Positions 48,572 to 62,500 of a stretch of 64,000 bases of DNA are shown piece by piece. Position numbers and translations under genes: made by a program. Within the stretch, counting starts at the first letter, position 1, and every line of letters begins with the position of its first letter. Source of the stretch: Capitella teleta (lineage: Eukaryota > Annelida > Polychaeta > Capitellidae); the NCBI GenBank assembly GCA_000328365.1, contig KB294939.1, positions 154,077 to 218,076 on the forward strand. Direction: 5' to 3'. Under the pieces are notes generated by a model. It did no database searches and was not told the DNA's origin. It saw nothing but the letters and a program-made list of their open reading frames with translations.

Positions 48572-51114
48572 ATGAAGAAGAAGATAATTATTATCCGACA
48601 TCAGATACAATGTAATGATCTCGATTCTGACTTCTGTGACGTCACCAGTTGGCGTGGTCGTGTATCGCTGCGTAGCCTGCTTATTTTGTTCATTTCGAGG
48701 TTGAATCCTCAAAACTCTCCCAGACGACCCATTGATTGACTGATTGATCGCTTATCGATCTCTATCGACGGATCTAGATCAGATAATGTCCTCGAGAGAG
48801 GCTCTTGATCGTCTCCAGAACTCCAGATAGCCACCGAAATCCATCATTCTGTCAGTGACCGGAAGTGCTATCTGCTACCGGAAACCGTTTTTGACCTCGT
48901 GGACAGCCCAAGGTCATCTGCAATTGATCGCACATTCTCGTAATTGTCGCTCTGGGGAGAGGGTGGGAGGTTTCGATGGGTCGTTAAATCTGCAGGAAAG
49001 GTTTTCTTCGTGGCATGACGACTTCAGTTTGGGTTCAGAAAGTGCATTGTTGTGATAAATCAATCCATCAAGGAGCAGCGTCGCTGTAACCATGGCAACA
49101 TGAGCTTACACAGCCTTTTCCTTTAAAAGACCCCATAACGCCCTTTAAAGGGGTTTTCTAGCGATTACGTCTGATGTGAGCAGAGAGGGAGAGGGATAGC
49201 GGTCATTTCAGCGTCCATTCTGGCCCGGAAGTAGCCTTCGTGGAAGTCATCCTGGTCCCGTTTGACTAATCATTGGTATTATCGTTCCCTGAGTATGGGA
49301 CGCCAGACGCGACGGTGCTCTTACTGAGTGATGAGTTTTCGTTTGACAAATTGCACTTCCTATTATACATGACTTACTTGCCGGCTCTTCGATAGATAAT
49401 CTGTCACGTGACACAACAGCAAGGCGCCATTTCTCGTCGTGACGTACGACACCGGAAATATATATTCTCGCCAGTATCAACTTTTTGAGCATTTTTTGTC
49501 GACATGAAATGATGGAAATGACTATTCTGTCCCTACTCCTTATCTGTCAATCTGAGTCCCCCCCCTCCCTCCCCCTCCAAAAAACCCCACCCTCCTGAAT
49601 AAATTCCTTCCCTCGCTTACTCAATAAGACTTCCCAGGAAATCTCCCAATTATCGCCCGAAAATGGTGTGCCACTACGCAATGTTTGTCACTCAGAATTT
49701 CCATGTGTATCTATCTGAAATGTGCAGTGCAATATTTTTCCTATTCGTTTTATGCGTCGTCACGCGCTTTCTTCCAGCAAACCCATTATTACTTGTGTGT
49801 CCAAATTTCGCGTGGTCATCATTTCTGAGCCATACAGCCGGAAGCTTCCCAGAATCCCCGAAGCGAAGTAAAGCGGTCAGACTCTATGTTGTATATCACG
49901 GCAAATGCTACGTTGGAGGCTCTCTTCTGACGAGTTTATTACGACACCTAACATATTAAGTAAATCCTCAGGAGGCTTTCACAGCCTTCTCTGAAATGCA
50001 ACTCACATCCTTAGACCGACGTATTTCGCGACCTTGGTCTTTCGCCTTATTAAAACATTTATTTTTCCCCTTCTTCCCCAATAAAACATTCTCATTCAAA
50101 ATCACACCAGCAGAAAATTCCTTGGCAAACATAATTCCTCAATTCTGCCACACCTTGAGATTTCAATATTAGCAACCATGGGTATAGATCGAATTCTAAA
50201 GCATTTTTATTTTTAACATGGTAATAAAATGTTCCCATTCATCTATGTGACCAATGTGATTCGGTGTCTATTACGGTGTTAATAATCTGCAGAATTAACC
50301 CTCATCTGAGAATTTATGTCGGTGCATTAGATCAATGCGTTGAAAGGTGGTTTGAGGGATACATTGAATTGAGAAATCTGCGGTTTCAATAGAATTCACT
50401 CGATAGGGTCGATACTGAGAAAATAAAGGAGTGAAAATATGAAAAAAGAACTTGAAGGACTCTTAGGTGAACAAAAGAAAGAAGGAATTTTTCGATTTTT
50501 CTTCTATGTTTCGTGCAAAATGATATTATCAAAAAAAATGAACGCCATAAACGAAGAGGAGGTATAGATTTGTTATTATATCGATGAACTTATTGACATC
50601 ATTCATTCACTCAATACAGTTAGAACACAGGTATAAATATATTAATTAACAGGGTAACAAAGCAGCACCTCATAAAAAAAGCACACATGACGTCATTGAT
50701 GTTTGTGCTCATGAGTTGATGATGTAGACATATTCTGTGTACATCTTCTGACAAATATGTCATAGATGCTACTCGTCTCACACCTCACACGACGCGACCT
50801 ATTGACCTCTTTGACAGCTCAATGTAAAGTAATTTGTCATTGGTTGTTAATGATGATGAATGTCTCCTACGCGTTGATTGGCTGATTCGCCCATCGGCTA
50901 TTTAGGCAATGAGTATGTTACTATATTTTTCTGCCTTGAAAGTCATTTATAACAGCGATCTGTCAAGAGTCGTGTCAAGAGAATCACCAACAATAAAAAA
51001 TGTTCTAATTGAGCAGAGGTTACTCTTTTACCAGTGACGAGCAACTCATTTGCATATCCACCAAAACACCATGGCAACTGTTTGTCTCACTTGCATATCC
51101 CCATGCCAACTGGT

Positions 51115-53514
51115 TCAGAAATCCTCCCACTTGTAACAGCGCAGAGGTCCTTCGTGGTTAATGTCCCTTCCAGATACCAGAGCCATGTTGGCATCTTTCG
51201 TGCTGGCGTTGGTCTGCAACGAATCCGTCGTGCTGTCTTCTCCGGGCATAAAGTACAGCACGTCTTGCCGATGCTTGTACTTGATGCCATTTTGATACAT
51301 CCCACTGCCGTTTGATGACCTCTTAGAAGGCGATCCAGATTTGGTGGACCCCCGCCCACTGGTACAACCATTGTTACCCTTTCGCGAGAAGTAAACAATT
51401 GTCGCGATGAGGACAGCGGCGATCACCACCGTTAAAACACTCGTCACGATGATGATCAACATCATCGGACTCCCAGCTTGGTCAGTAGTGCTGGCGGAAG
51501 GAGTCGGCACTGGGCCGAGGAAGTCGGACGCAGGCTTGGTTTGTAAACTCAAATTGTCGTTTTGCATTGCATAAGGAGGTCCCTCAGTGGGAACATCTGA
51601 AGAACGACTCAGGATTTCCTCCCAGGACAGTTCTTTGGAGGTCGGAGGCGGGAGAGTTTTTTTGTCCAGCCCAGGGATGAAAGGAAAGCGGTCCTCGCGA
51701 GTGCCAAGGTCCTCGTAAATGTCCTCTAAGTCAAAAGTCTTGCTCTCACTTTCGTCCTCATAACTATCCTCCCCTTCTTCCTCCTGGGGAACCCTGGCAG
51801 GAGGAGTTGTAGCCCTCTGAGGGTCAGTCGTGAAGGTCGTCAGTTGTGAGGTCGGAGGTAGAGTCACTGACCCGGGAGTCGCGACTGCAAACTCAGAATC
51901 ATCGATGTGGATGAAGGCTTTGTTGTGCAGATCTCTCGGCGTGAAGCAGCGGATATCCTCCTTGTTGTCAATCTGCACTTCTGTGCTCAGCAACCAAATA
52001 CGTAACCACAGCAACTGAGTGTCACAGTGCCACCTGGCGCTCGACAGATGAAGCACGAGGAGGTTTGGAAACTTTTCTGGAAAATCAGATCTTAAGGAGT
52101 TAATGTCAGAGCTTTGCATACTCAAATCCTCCACTGAACTCAATCCAGACAGTAGCTCATCCGAGTGCATGATCGCTTGGATTACGTATGGGCTGCTATC
52201 AAGGTCAAGCTGTGTTATCTTACCGATGTCCTGGAATATATCCCAGTACATAGAGACCTGCGTGTGCACGTAGGCAAGCGACAACGTTCGTAGGTTTGTT
52301 AATCCATAGAAAGCACGACTGTGGAAGTATTGCAAAGGGTTCTTGGAAAGCTGAAGTGTACGCAGTTGGGAGTTATTGTTGAACGAATGTCCGTAGATGT
52401 GCTCAAGTTGATTGTTGCTCAGGTCGAGCGACTTGAGCTGCTGAAGTTCAGACAGTGCGTCGTGCGACAGATGTGAGATGGTATTACCCATGAACGACAG
52501 TGTGTTGAGTTGGGAATTTTTCGGGAAGACGTTGGTAACGTTATCCAAGAGGTTAGAATCCATTAGGATTCGCTGTAAACTGGATGGTAGAGGCTTGGGA
52601 ATCGCTCTCAGCAAGTTGTTGTTCAGCCACAGCTGCTGTAGGTACGTCATGTGTTCAAACGCTCGCTCCTGGATCGACGATAACCCGTTCTCGTCCAAGA
52701 CCAGGATGCTGATGTAAGAGCAGTCTTGGAAGGAGTGTCGGTGAATGGTGGTCATGTTGTTTCTCCGTAGCTGCAGATATCGGATGGAGTTAGGAAGACC
52801 TCGCGGGATTTTCGTCAGCCCGCATTCTGACATATCCACGTAGGAAAGGAATAGTGAGTTGAACTGATAGCGGGGTACGTCTCCTATTGGGTTGCCCTTC
52901 AACACCAAGTACATCAACTTCTCCAGTTTACGGAACGCCTTCTTGTCGACTTGCGAGATCTGGTTGCCAGACAGCAAGAGATATCTCAGGCTGCTCAAGT
53001 CACGGAAAGTGAACTCAGTAATCCGCGTCAGTCGGTTGTCCGACAACTCCAACCGCGACAGTTCAGACATTTTAGCAAACGCCCCTTCGATGCTCTGGAG
53101 ATTGTTCTTGGAAAGATCCAAATGCATGAGGCTGGAAGGCCCTTGGAGGCTGTGCTGGTTGAGTTCGGTGAGTGCATTGCCGCTCAGGTCTAGCGTTTGC
53201 AGCGACTGCATGGGCTGGAAAGCGCCGTCGTGGATCTGCACAATGTCATTGTTCTTCAACTTGAAGTTGATGACGCTACGTAGGGATACTAGCGACGTCG
53301 AAGACAAGGTCATAAGGTCATTGTTGGATAGATCCAGGGTTGAGATTGAAGGCGGAAGGCCCCTAGGAATGTCTTCAAACTGACCTCCATCGCACGAAAC
53401 TTGGTTGCTTGTCGCTGGACAAATACAATTGTCAGGACAAGCAGCCACAGTTGTTATCCAAATGAACAGAACGAGCCACATCCCTGGAGGGCGTGCGTTT
53501 GACTGGACGATCAT
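51115..53514 (-). CDS. Leucine-rich repeat type I transmembrane protein, single exon
   Basis: An uninterrupted 799-residue frame with A at -3 of the ATG. Residues about 12-25 form a signal peptide (WLVLFIWITTVAA), followed by an LRRNT cap (CPDNCICP) and about 18 leucine-rich repeats to residue 494, mostly 24 long with short 21-residue ones of the IPRGLPNS type. A partial LRRCT cap (WHCDTQLLWLRIWL) covers about 495-537. A Thr/Pro-rich and then acidic stalk leads to a membrane helix at about 684-709 and a 90-residue tail ending CYKWEDF. Such proteins act in cell adhesion, matrix binding or receptor assembly. No TIR or kinase domain is present, so it is not a Toll-like receptor. No orthologue is named. 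A possible minus-strand AATAAA is at 50058-50063, about 1 kb beyond the stop. Confidence 0.93.
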   Translation of the reverse strand: MIVQSNARPPGMWLVLFIWITTVAACPDNCICPATSNQVSCDGGQFEDIPRGLPPSISTLDLSNNDLMTLSSTSLVSLRSVINFKLKNNDIVQIHDGAFQPMQSLQTLDLSGNALTELNQHSLQGPSSLMHLDLSKNNLQSIEGAFAKMSELSRLELSDNRLTRITEFTFRDLSSLRYLLLSGNQISQVDKKAFRKLEKLMYLVLKGNPIGDVPRYQFNSLFLSYVDMSECGLTKIPRGLPNSIRYLQLRRNNMTTIHRHSFQDCSYISILVLDENGLSSIQERAFEHMTYLQQLWLNNNLLRAIPKPLPSSLQRILMDSNLLDNVTNVFPKNSQLNTLSFMGNTISHLSHDALSELQQLKSLDLSNNQLEHIYGHSFNNNSQLRTLQLSKNPLQYFHSRAFYGLTNLRTLSLAYVHTQVSMYWDIFQDIGKITQLDLDSSPYVIQAIMHSDELLSGLSSVEDLSMQSSDINSLRSDFPEKFPNLLVLHLSSARWHCDTQLLWLRIWLLSTEVQIDNKEDIRCFTPRDLHNKAFIHIDDSEFAVATPGSVTLPPTSQLTTFTTDPQRATTPPARVPQEEEGEDSYEDESESKTFDLEDIYEDLGTREDRFPFIPGLDKKTLPPPTSKELSWEEILSRSSDVPTEGPPYAMQNDNLSLQTKPASDFLGPVPTPSASTTDQAGSPMMLIIIVTSVLTVVIAAVLIATIVYFSRKGNNGCTSGRGSTKSGSPSKRSSNGSGMYQNGIKYKHRQDVLYFMPGEDSTTDSLQTNASTKDANMALVSGRDINHEGPLRCYKWEDF

Positions 53515-56500
53515 GGTATTACATCATCAAATGCAGAGTTTTAATGGAGTCTTCATCTTAAGTTAGTCAGCTGATCCATCTTGGGCAACGCTGGAAGCAG
53601 ATGTATTGGCCGCTCCTTGTGGATGGTGCGGGCGGCCTCAAAGCCTATCTGAAAAGAGAGAACGAGGCATCTGTATTTGATCTGTGTATGCACCTGGCTG
53701 ATAATATGTCAAAGCAATCGATCACAACGTGCGATATTGCCGCCAGATGGCTAATCTGGATCAATATATGCGAACTGGACAATGGCTAGTGTGGACTATT
53801 GTTGGTCAATATTGTAATTGGTTTGTTTGAATATTACATGCTATAGCAGTCTTTGATAGTGGTTTGTGTATCTGCCAATCAATCAATCAATCAATCAAAT
53901 TAATATATCCGGGTGTGAATCAATATTTTCATATAGTCTAATCGTTTCGGAATTTACACACTCGTAGACTTGTTGGTTTAAGATATGACTTTGTTTGATC
54001 ACGAGAATTGCTTTTGTTTGAAGAAGAAGAAGTTTAAGCGAAAGGCGCGTGACTCGAAAGCATCGCATGTAATTCATGAGAACCGCGTGGGTGGTATACA
54101 TTTTACGCCTTTACTGACCACAAAGACATCGATGCTTCTTCTCTACCCCCTAGAGAGGGGTAGGGGGGTTAGGCCGTCCATTCGAAGCGAATTTCCGCGG
54201 TGCAAGAGGCCAGACATGCTTTGAATTAAGTCGAGCCAAAGCCCATCAAATCACTCAATTATCGCCCGCGTCCGGCTGACGCTTCCCTTGGAGTACAACT
54301 GGCTTGTTTTTCAATGAGAGGAAAGAAAAAAAGACTATTATAGTGACTCGTGTTTAACCTTATGTAACCAATCGAAAAGGCTTAACTCAATTTTTCTTCA
54401 TGATGATAATTTGATAATAGGTGATAATAAAGTAGCCACCTGCAGTCGTTCACCTTTAAAGTAATTCTATTGATTTCACCCAGGTAATTTGACAATTAGG
54501 AGCTCTGCATGCAGAATATATTTAACTAGTTCACGATCTGTTTACAGCATGTTTCTGCCACTTTATCATCGTTTGTTGTGTTAATGAGAATTCTATTGAA
54601 TTAAATGATTGATCAAAAATACTTGTCGATTATGACGTAATTTATCAGAGCGAGGGTGGGGTCGTTCGGTGCTTAAGTTCAATGCCCCTCTCCTTTCTTA
54701 TCTTCCCCTCGTTATGCTACAAAACAATTTGTAATCGCACCACATGATATATTGTAGATTGTGCACCATCTTAGAAGACTAACGGTCCTTTGGGTCGATG
54801 CCAATTTAGGCCCGCCTCTCAGGAGGACTTAGGTCGTGCCTGGTCTCAGCCCTGATTGCCCACACCTGGTCAACGTTCATCTGGTTCAGGTATTCCAATG
54901 ATCGAATCGCATGACGAGTGGCGTTCTTGGCAATACGTCAATTCTCATGCACTAGTTTAGTAGCGAACTATAAATGTATATATTCAAATCAATGGAATTT
55001 CCGTCACGTCTTTATAAACCGATAAAAAAAGTGTTATTCGAGAAGTTTTATGCTGGTTAAGTGAATGTATAAGCTTTCATCTATCGCATGCTCACATATT
55101 GCAGGGAGAAAAAGGTTCAAGATATACGGACACGTGTTATTTTTCAAGACTTCGAGGAAACTCATTAATTATGCATGCAAATAAGGGGTTCATATTCGGG
55201 TCACCTAGGTACATTTACATACATCACCGAGGGCAAACAACTCGCGTTCAATGATGCATGCTAAGCAGTTGCCATGGTAACGCTTTTTGAATTATGCATA
55301 GTTTCTTTGTTTCTTCCTGACGTATCACTTTCGACTGTTTCTCTAAATCACATCCCCTTGTCGTGCAACCTTCCTTTGCAGCTCAGAAGTCGGTGTCAAG
55401 CTGCATAATTATAAGATGCAAAACGCTATGATCTATCAGTTGATCACCCTCGGCGCCTGCTTGTACGCGGGGCTCGACAGTGGATATCCCCCACGGATGC
55501 CCTATCGTTTTCATTATGCCACTGAAATGGAATAGGGAATAGTTCCGTGATTTTATAACTCGATCTGTCAAATACTGAGAACAAGGACAGCTCACGTGTG
55601 ATGTGATAGCATTTTACTTATGTATACATATGGTATCTTGTTACCTCTATACTCTTTATCAAGTCCTCCACCTCCTCCACCCTCCACCTTCTCCTCCTCC
55701 TCCTCCTCTTTCCAATCCCAAACACGTTTCGCAGTGAAAGACTCGCCATTCCTTGCCAGCAATAGAGCCGCCCATGCGAATATAATCGCAAAACTATCGC
55801 ATCTCCGTTGCGTGCATAAGAGAGCGGTCTAACTCCCCGGGCTTAAGACCAGCTACCATATAGATGACAAGAGGGGAATTATGTAATAGGGCTGTTCCAG
55901 GGAAAGGAGAAAAGATACTAGTGCAGAAGTCGCAGGGATCGTCAGTCCCTCGATGACTATCGCCGCCAGACACACGCTATCACATCATCGTCATCGTTAC
56001 ACCGCCATAAACATAGCATGCTCTTTTATCTGCATGATAAGTGATTAGGTTATTTATCAGCAAAATATATGTTTTCAGTTAGCGCTGGTCATCAGTGGCT
56101 GACCAATTGTGTGCGCTGAGTTACGTAACCAATACAACCACCATTGAGTAACATGTGCACGTAACCACACGCCTCCACCAGGGAACCCTGACCTTGTGGG
56201 TGTCGAGGGAACGATGATGCTATAGCTGAGTGTTTTGATAGGATAACAGATGTGACTGTCCTCCTGGGAGAAGGAGGAGGAGGATGAAGAGGACCAGGTG
56301 ATGCTGGATGAGGAGACTGAAGAGTGTGGATGGCCGGCGAGTGATTGACCTAACTTCTTAAACCGACGCCTTCCAATCAAGCAATCGCTTATAGGTCAAT
56401 ATAAAGTATGAACGCGAATCCACGATCAGATGTGATATGGTCTCAAGGGACGATGACCTTGGACTCAGCTCAGAGGTCGAAAGGTCAGATAATGACGTGA

Positions 56501-59500
56501 AATGAGGAATGGAGAAGCAAGTGTTGGTTCGATCATGCTGGGTTATGATTAATGGCTTCATTCACCGTGAATTGGGAGAGGATTTCGCGAAGAGCAGGAG
56601 GTGGAGGGTGCATGTGGAGAGAAGGGCCATTAGTTGTATGCACGCAGCTGAGAAATCCTGGCTATCAGGGATTGAACCCTAACCCCTTCTTCTAAAATCG
56701 ACTCTAGTTATATATACCCAGAGTATACAGGAGCCGCCTTGCATAGAGCTCTGCTTTCATTGGTTCATCCTTTGATTGCACCCGCGGAAATATTTTCATT
56801 TTTCTTCAGATGTTTAAAGAGTTTTGTAATGGAATTTTCACGCCACGAGTAACATGTGTATCACTTATAACATCCAGAGATATTATTCCAGGGTCTTAAC
56901 TCGAATCCCAGATTATGCTAAGCTTCTTTTATGGTTTCTTAATGGCTCTTTAAGTCCTTTTGCCTTCGACATACACCTCGTCAACCAATATGACGTCGCC
57001 ATGCAGGTCAAAATAATAAGTAGAAAAACTTGCAGGTCAAACCCACAACAATACACACCACAAAAGTTACAATTATACAATGGTGCCGCCTTTAATGCGG
57101 TAACGTCAGTGACGCAATCAATGCGAACCCTTTCTTTTCTCCTCCTTTCTCTTCGAAGACCCACACAGGGTAATGAAATCACGATATTCTCTGAGCGCCA
57201 CTCTTCCCCGCCCTGGTGCCAGTCTTCCCGCGCAATGTCCCTCGCAGTTAGCGTAACTTTGTATAATATAAAATGTGATCATCGCTTACTTTGTGTGTAC
57301 ACTGCATTGCTATATGATAACTCGTAGATGCAGCAGTTTTCCTATAATTACTCAACAGAACCTAATTAATTTGCTAAATAGGAAAGAAAGTCCATCAATC
57401 CTTGTTAGAGGAGCTTCGTCGTTGGGTTCCTTTTTCTAGCGATCAGCTGTAAATTGATTCACTCGTAAAACACCGCGAACGTGATCATCATTATTATGTT
57501 GTTCGTATCCAGGTCAAAAGAGTTAAGTACAACTCCGATACAACATCGAAACCCAAAAGATATAATACTCAGATATCAGCAAATAAGTGAAAACTAGGCA
57601 CCATTCCGCGATACGACCAAAACGCGCGGATGTCCATACTGAGCGCCGTACGTTTTGTTCTTATCGAAACCAATTTGGAAATGGGCAAAAAAACTTACGA
57701 TTCAGGCGAAAGATAACACTCGTTGTATATCACTATTATCCGTTTAGAGGCATCCACTGTCCAGCGACCAAGGCTCGCTCTCTCGCTCTCTCTCGCTTGC
57801 TGGTGCTCAGCGAAATAGCATCGCATGGCACCTTACCCTTGCCTTTTAACGCGCCGCGCGCAGCCCATGCAAGGCTTGGTGTAATGCTCTCGGGGACATG
57901 TATGAGTTGCAATTGCACAGCACCACTTTAATGCTATTTATAATAACATAATGTTATAGATGTGATATGCAGCATAGCTAGCATGGTGTGTTCTACCTCA
58001 TGTATTTTCCCTGTTAACGAACTGAACCCATCTAAGTATATAACCATAAAGATTACATGTGAATTACATCAAATATTAGGTCAGTAGTGAGTGGATATTA
58101 TGTTAGAATTATATGGTTACAGAGCCGTATATACTGGTATATACGAAAAGACAGTGATCATACGGGAGTTAACGTCTATTTTGGGGAGCTCGTGATTATA
58201 CCTCCAGGGTGGTATAATAATGACCGTGGGGCACCACCCAGGTGAGGGGTTCTCGCTTAACGACGCTGGAATCAAAGAGGGCAACAGAAAGGGCGGAAAG
58301 AAGCAATTCGAGCTGAGGTGAAATGATGAATTCCTTTTAATGGAGCTGTTTCGGAGGACGTGACGCAAGTTCATTGCTATACAGAAGGACTTTTTAACGT
58401 GACAGAGACAAATGGAGAGGGTCGTTAGCCATGTGGTCAGACGACGGCCACGCATGCATGGTCAATCCAATCATCGCTGCATGCTTTGCAAGAAAGTCGA
58501 GCCGGAAAGACATCCGTACATGTATATCGGCAAAATAAAGGCTGAGTCGTATATTACCTTTTGCACATAATTAAAGTAACCGCGCGGTCGTCGTTATACT
58601 TCTTTTGGATTGGTCGGAAATCTGCCTGAGGTGAGCGAGGACATCCTCAGGGGAGGACACTCGAGGGCATGCATGCCTGTATTATCGGATGGCTAATCTT
58701 GAAGTCTCTGACGCATCAATCTGAAGGGAATCATGTGTTGTAATACGACGCCGGAATTCAATCCAATGTTGCCATGGTAACTGTTTGCGGTGACGCAATC
58801 CAGATGATGCATGCATATCACAACAGATCACCCAAGAGATGGAGCAATAGAAACATCCGTCTCTTGCCTTCGACACATCTTAAGGAAACGATGGAGCAAA
58901 CATGACAGTAGAGGTTTAGTTGATTCGTCCACAGGGACATGTGATTGTGTATGGCGTTGCATCGGGCTTTGAACGCTTGATCCGCACAATGTAAACACAA
59001 ACCAAACATATAGAATGGATATATTAAGCACTCGGGAGATGAATGTCTGTCAGAATGTCGCCAAAAGCCTTTTGAATCTGCGCCAAAGAGTCACCTGTTG
59101 TAGAATATAACTTGTCATGATCTTAATTAATCAAACCTTGTCTGTATATATTGAACACTATTTTCAGTATATTCTCGCTTGTGCTCTTGAAAATATATTT
59201 GCTGCTTGACAAAGTGCTGCGCGTAGATGTCCTTGTAAAGGTAATTCATATAATGCTACGCTTTGTACTGTGAAATCCGAATTGTTTATACACGGGCAAC
59301 ATGTGTCACCAAGCAACTGTAACTGTGTATAGATGCGTTTGTTGACCATCTCGACAGGTAAGAATTACTTTGTCAGTGACGGGGTGACGCTGCAGTATTG
59401 ACCTGCTCTGTAATCTTAAGTGCGAAGGGGTTCGTGTTAAGAATGTTCGATGGTCACAGTTTCTTCTGTATGATTGATGAACTGAAAGGTGAAAAGATAC

Positions 59501-62500
59501 GTTCGACGTTTAATAAAGTTTTGTGCGAAGCGAGGATCATGTTACAGGTGATTTTTATTAACATCACATTCAGAATGTTTGAATTTCTTTCGCACTTCTT
59601 CTCTCACTGTTATTAAGGTTAATAGCATTTCTGTCTAATCTATGTGGTTATACAAAAACGAATCAGTATCACTATAGTATATCAGATTACTATCCTTGCT
59701 CTTGTATAACCATTAACCAACCATATGTACCAAAGAGGATTGTTGTTTAAGGAAATGCTTTGACTATCAGTTTATCACAACTCAAAGATGAAAATGACTG
59801 AAGCGAAAGAGTTGAATCGGCCGACAATAAAAACACCTGAATCACACGCCTCTTTGAAGCGAATATCACTCACAATAAGTTATGAGGTTTGTCAAAAAGG
59901 AATTTAATTGGGCGAGCAGAACACGAATAAAATTCTATTTAACGACTAGACACTGCGCTTCTTTCTCTTTGTAATTCGCCGAATCAGAAATGCTGTTGTA
60001 AATAGCTGGTTATATTATTTTATTAATTTATAACATGTCGGCATCCGATATTGCCTCCCTGTTATACGAGTATTGTTTCTTAAATCTTTCGGCGTTACTT
60101 TTATTGCGGGAGAAACCATCCAATTATCGCTCATCTTCCATATTGGATTATGGAAGACCAAACTTGACATTGATGTCCACTTTCACCAACATGACTCTGA
60201 AAACAATATTTGAACAATTTTGCTGTTAAACGCATAAATGGCCTCAGGCCTTCTGTTCTTGATGAAGCCAGAAAAAAGGCAAAAAGATGTTTAAGGGAAA
60301 TATCTTGGCAGCTTTTTAACTGTAAAAAGAGAACGTGGGGGAGGGGGGGGGGGTTCAGATATCTTGAATCATTTCATCTAATGTTTCAATCTAAGGTTTC
60401 ATTCACCTTGACAAAATTCATAAAAGGATATCACTTAAGATCTTTTCCAAGTTTTAATTTATTAAGTGCTTTCTGATTTCTGATAAATGGTTAAGCCCTT
60501 AAAAATACACTCTTAACTTCACTTATAGCATTAAATTCATAGGGTTTTTTTTTTTTTTACACATTGTTCATTCAGTTCACATTAAAATTAGTCATAATTC
60601 CAGGTACATTCAATTATAAATTTAAAACTTAAAAACCCGGCTATGTATCACTTGCATAAAATTAAGTGCAACCCATTTATATTTTTCACACTACAGGAGG
60701 TCAACTCGTACAAAATATTGCCTGAACGCAAAATTTAACCCTAAAAGTGAAAACGGTTTAACGTTAACGTACATAAGCACAAGTTCAATGCCATCAATCA
60801 CACAATACTCCTCATTGTACCTTGAATGGTGTCGACCTGGCAAATTTACCCAATCAGGGCCATGCGCAACAGTTATCAAAGGGTGTCTAGACCACAGTGC
60901 AATGCATATTAATAATGTGTGTTATTGTTTATCAGGGTGTATAATATCTCGAACACCCTGCTGTGAGATGTCAATCATTTGTCAATCGATGTCAAAGGAG
61001 GTCGATCAATTTGATCGACACATTATGGGCGATTTCATTGTGGGGTTGTGGCATTGATTGCCGCTCGGCAGTGAAATGTCTGCTCTATTGTGGCCATTGT
61101 GTTTGTACAATTCTCTCTTTACTCAACCGTCCTCGATATACTCTGTTTGCTATAGCCGCTGCTTGCATTCTTATAATTGGTCCAATATTTTGTATTGAGA
61201 TGTAGCTCTGCGTAGAAATTCCGGAACGAATCGGGATCGTTGAGTTTTATACGAATCACTCAATGGTGTTGCTTATAGTTACACAAGAACAGCGTGTCAC
61301 ATTGCAGCAGTATATATGACCTCTCATTATAGCTGTAAGATACATCCTAATTATGCACCTTTATATTCTGCAAAATTCCCTTTGAAGGCGATCATATTCA
61401 GCGGATTCTACGACCTGTAAATAGTTGATAATCCCGACAGAGCTCTGTCATCTAAATCCGTCTTCCGTATTGCTTTCGACTTCCTACTAATATCAACCAA
61501 GAAGGGAGGGGAAAAAATATATTCTTTTTAAGAAAGCTCTTGAAATTGACTCCAATTTGCCATGCCACCCACGTGATCTTGCCTTCCCATCATGCAACAG
61601 TATCCCGTCATGCTCTCGCCTCTTCCGCTTGGACTTCCGGTCGTGTTGATGCATGCAAAGTCGAACAGGGGGAAAAGGGACTCTGGGAATGCCATAAGTA
61701 ACGATTGTGCTGTGGTATAGGGCGTATTGCGAAAGACAGAAGTCATGCAGCCATACAGTATATGCATATGCATGTGGGGTTCCCCTCAGATCTTCCTTTG
61801 CGTTCCATGATCTTCGGGCAGCGGTCAGCTTTCGACCGTTAAATCCGCCGTCTTTACGAGTGAATTTCGTGAGGCAGCCTCATGACCGTATTAGGAGAGC
61901 TTTGTGACGTAATTCTGTTGCTAAGGAACCGTTAATGACGTCATAAAAGAAGAGGGTGCATGGCTGAATGTTTATTGCATCATTGAGGTTTTCTTGCCCG
62001 CTGCGAAGCCACGAAATAAAGTACTTTGTTGTAAATTAGAGTACTTCTATGTCCTTGCAGAATGCCATCAACCTCCGCGTACAGGAAGCACTCGCATTGA
62101 AGTTTTTGTACAATTATTCCTATGCCTTGTTATAAAATATTAAAACATACATCCGTGTTGATGAGGCCCTGTCAATGCAACTACAAATCATACAAAATTA
62201 AATGCACACGTACTATATATACATATGTAACTGCACGTGTCGCATAAAGGTTACACCAAAGCCACAGGGTACAAATACCATCAGGCACCCACTAAAATAC
62301 GAATAATCCGGAAAATTTGATCTTGATCGAAATCAACGCGGAAGTCAATCCATCCAACATCCGGTATGAGCTATACCAGTGTTTGCATTCCATAACACAA
62401 GGTTCCTCCATTATCGCCCACCTCAGTGACCCGCAATTATTGTGCGAGCACAGAGAGAGAGATAGAGAGAGAGACCAGAGTGGGAGAGGTTCTTTTCCCC

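Noticed and set aside
52892-53383. Plus-strand frame under the LRR gene
   Set aside because: Shadow frame created by the repetitive LRR codons.
56660-56740. Minus-strand GGTTCAATCCC (B-box-like)
   Set aside because: No matching A box or cloverleaf upstream.
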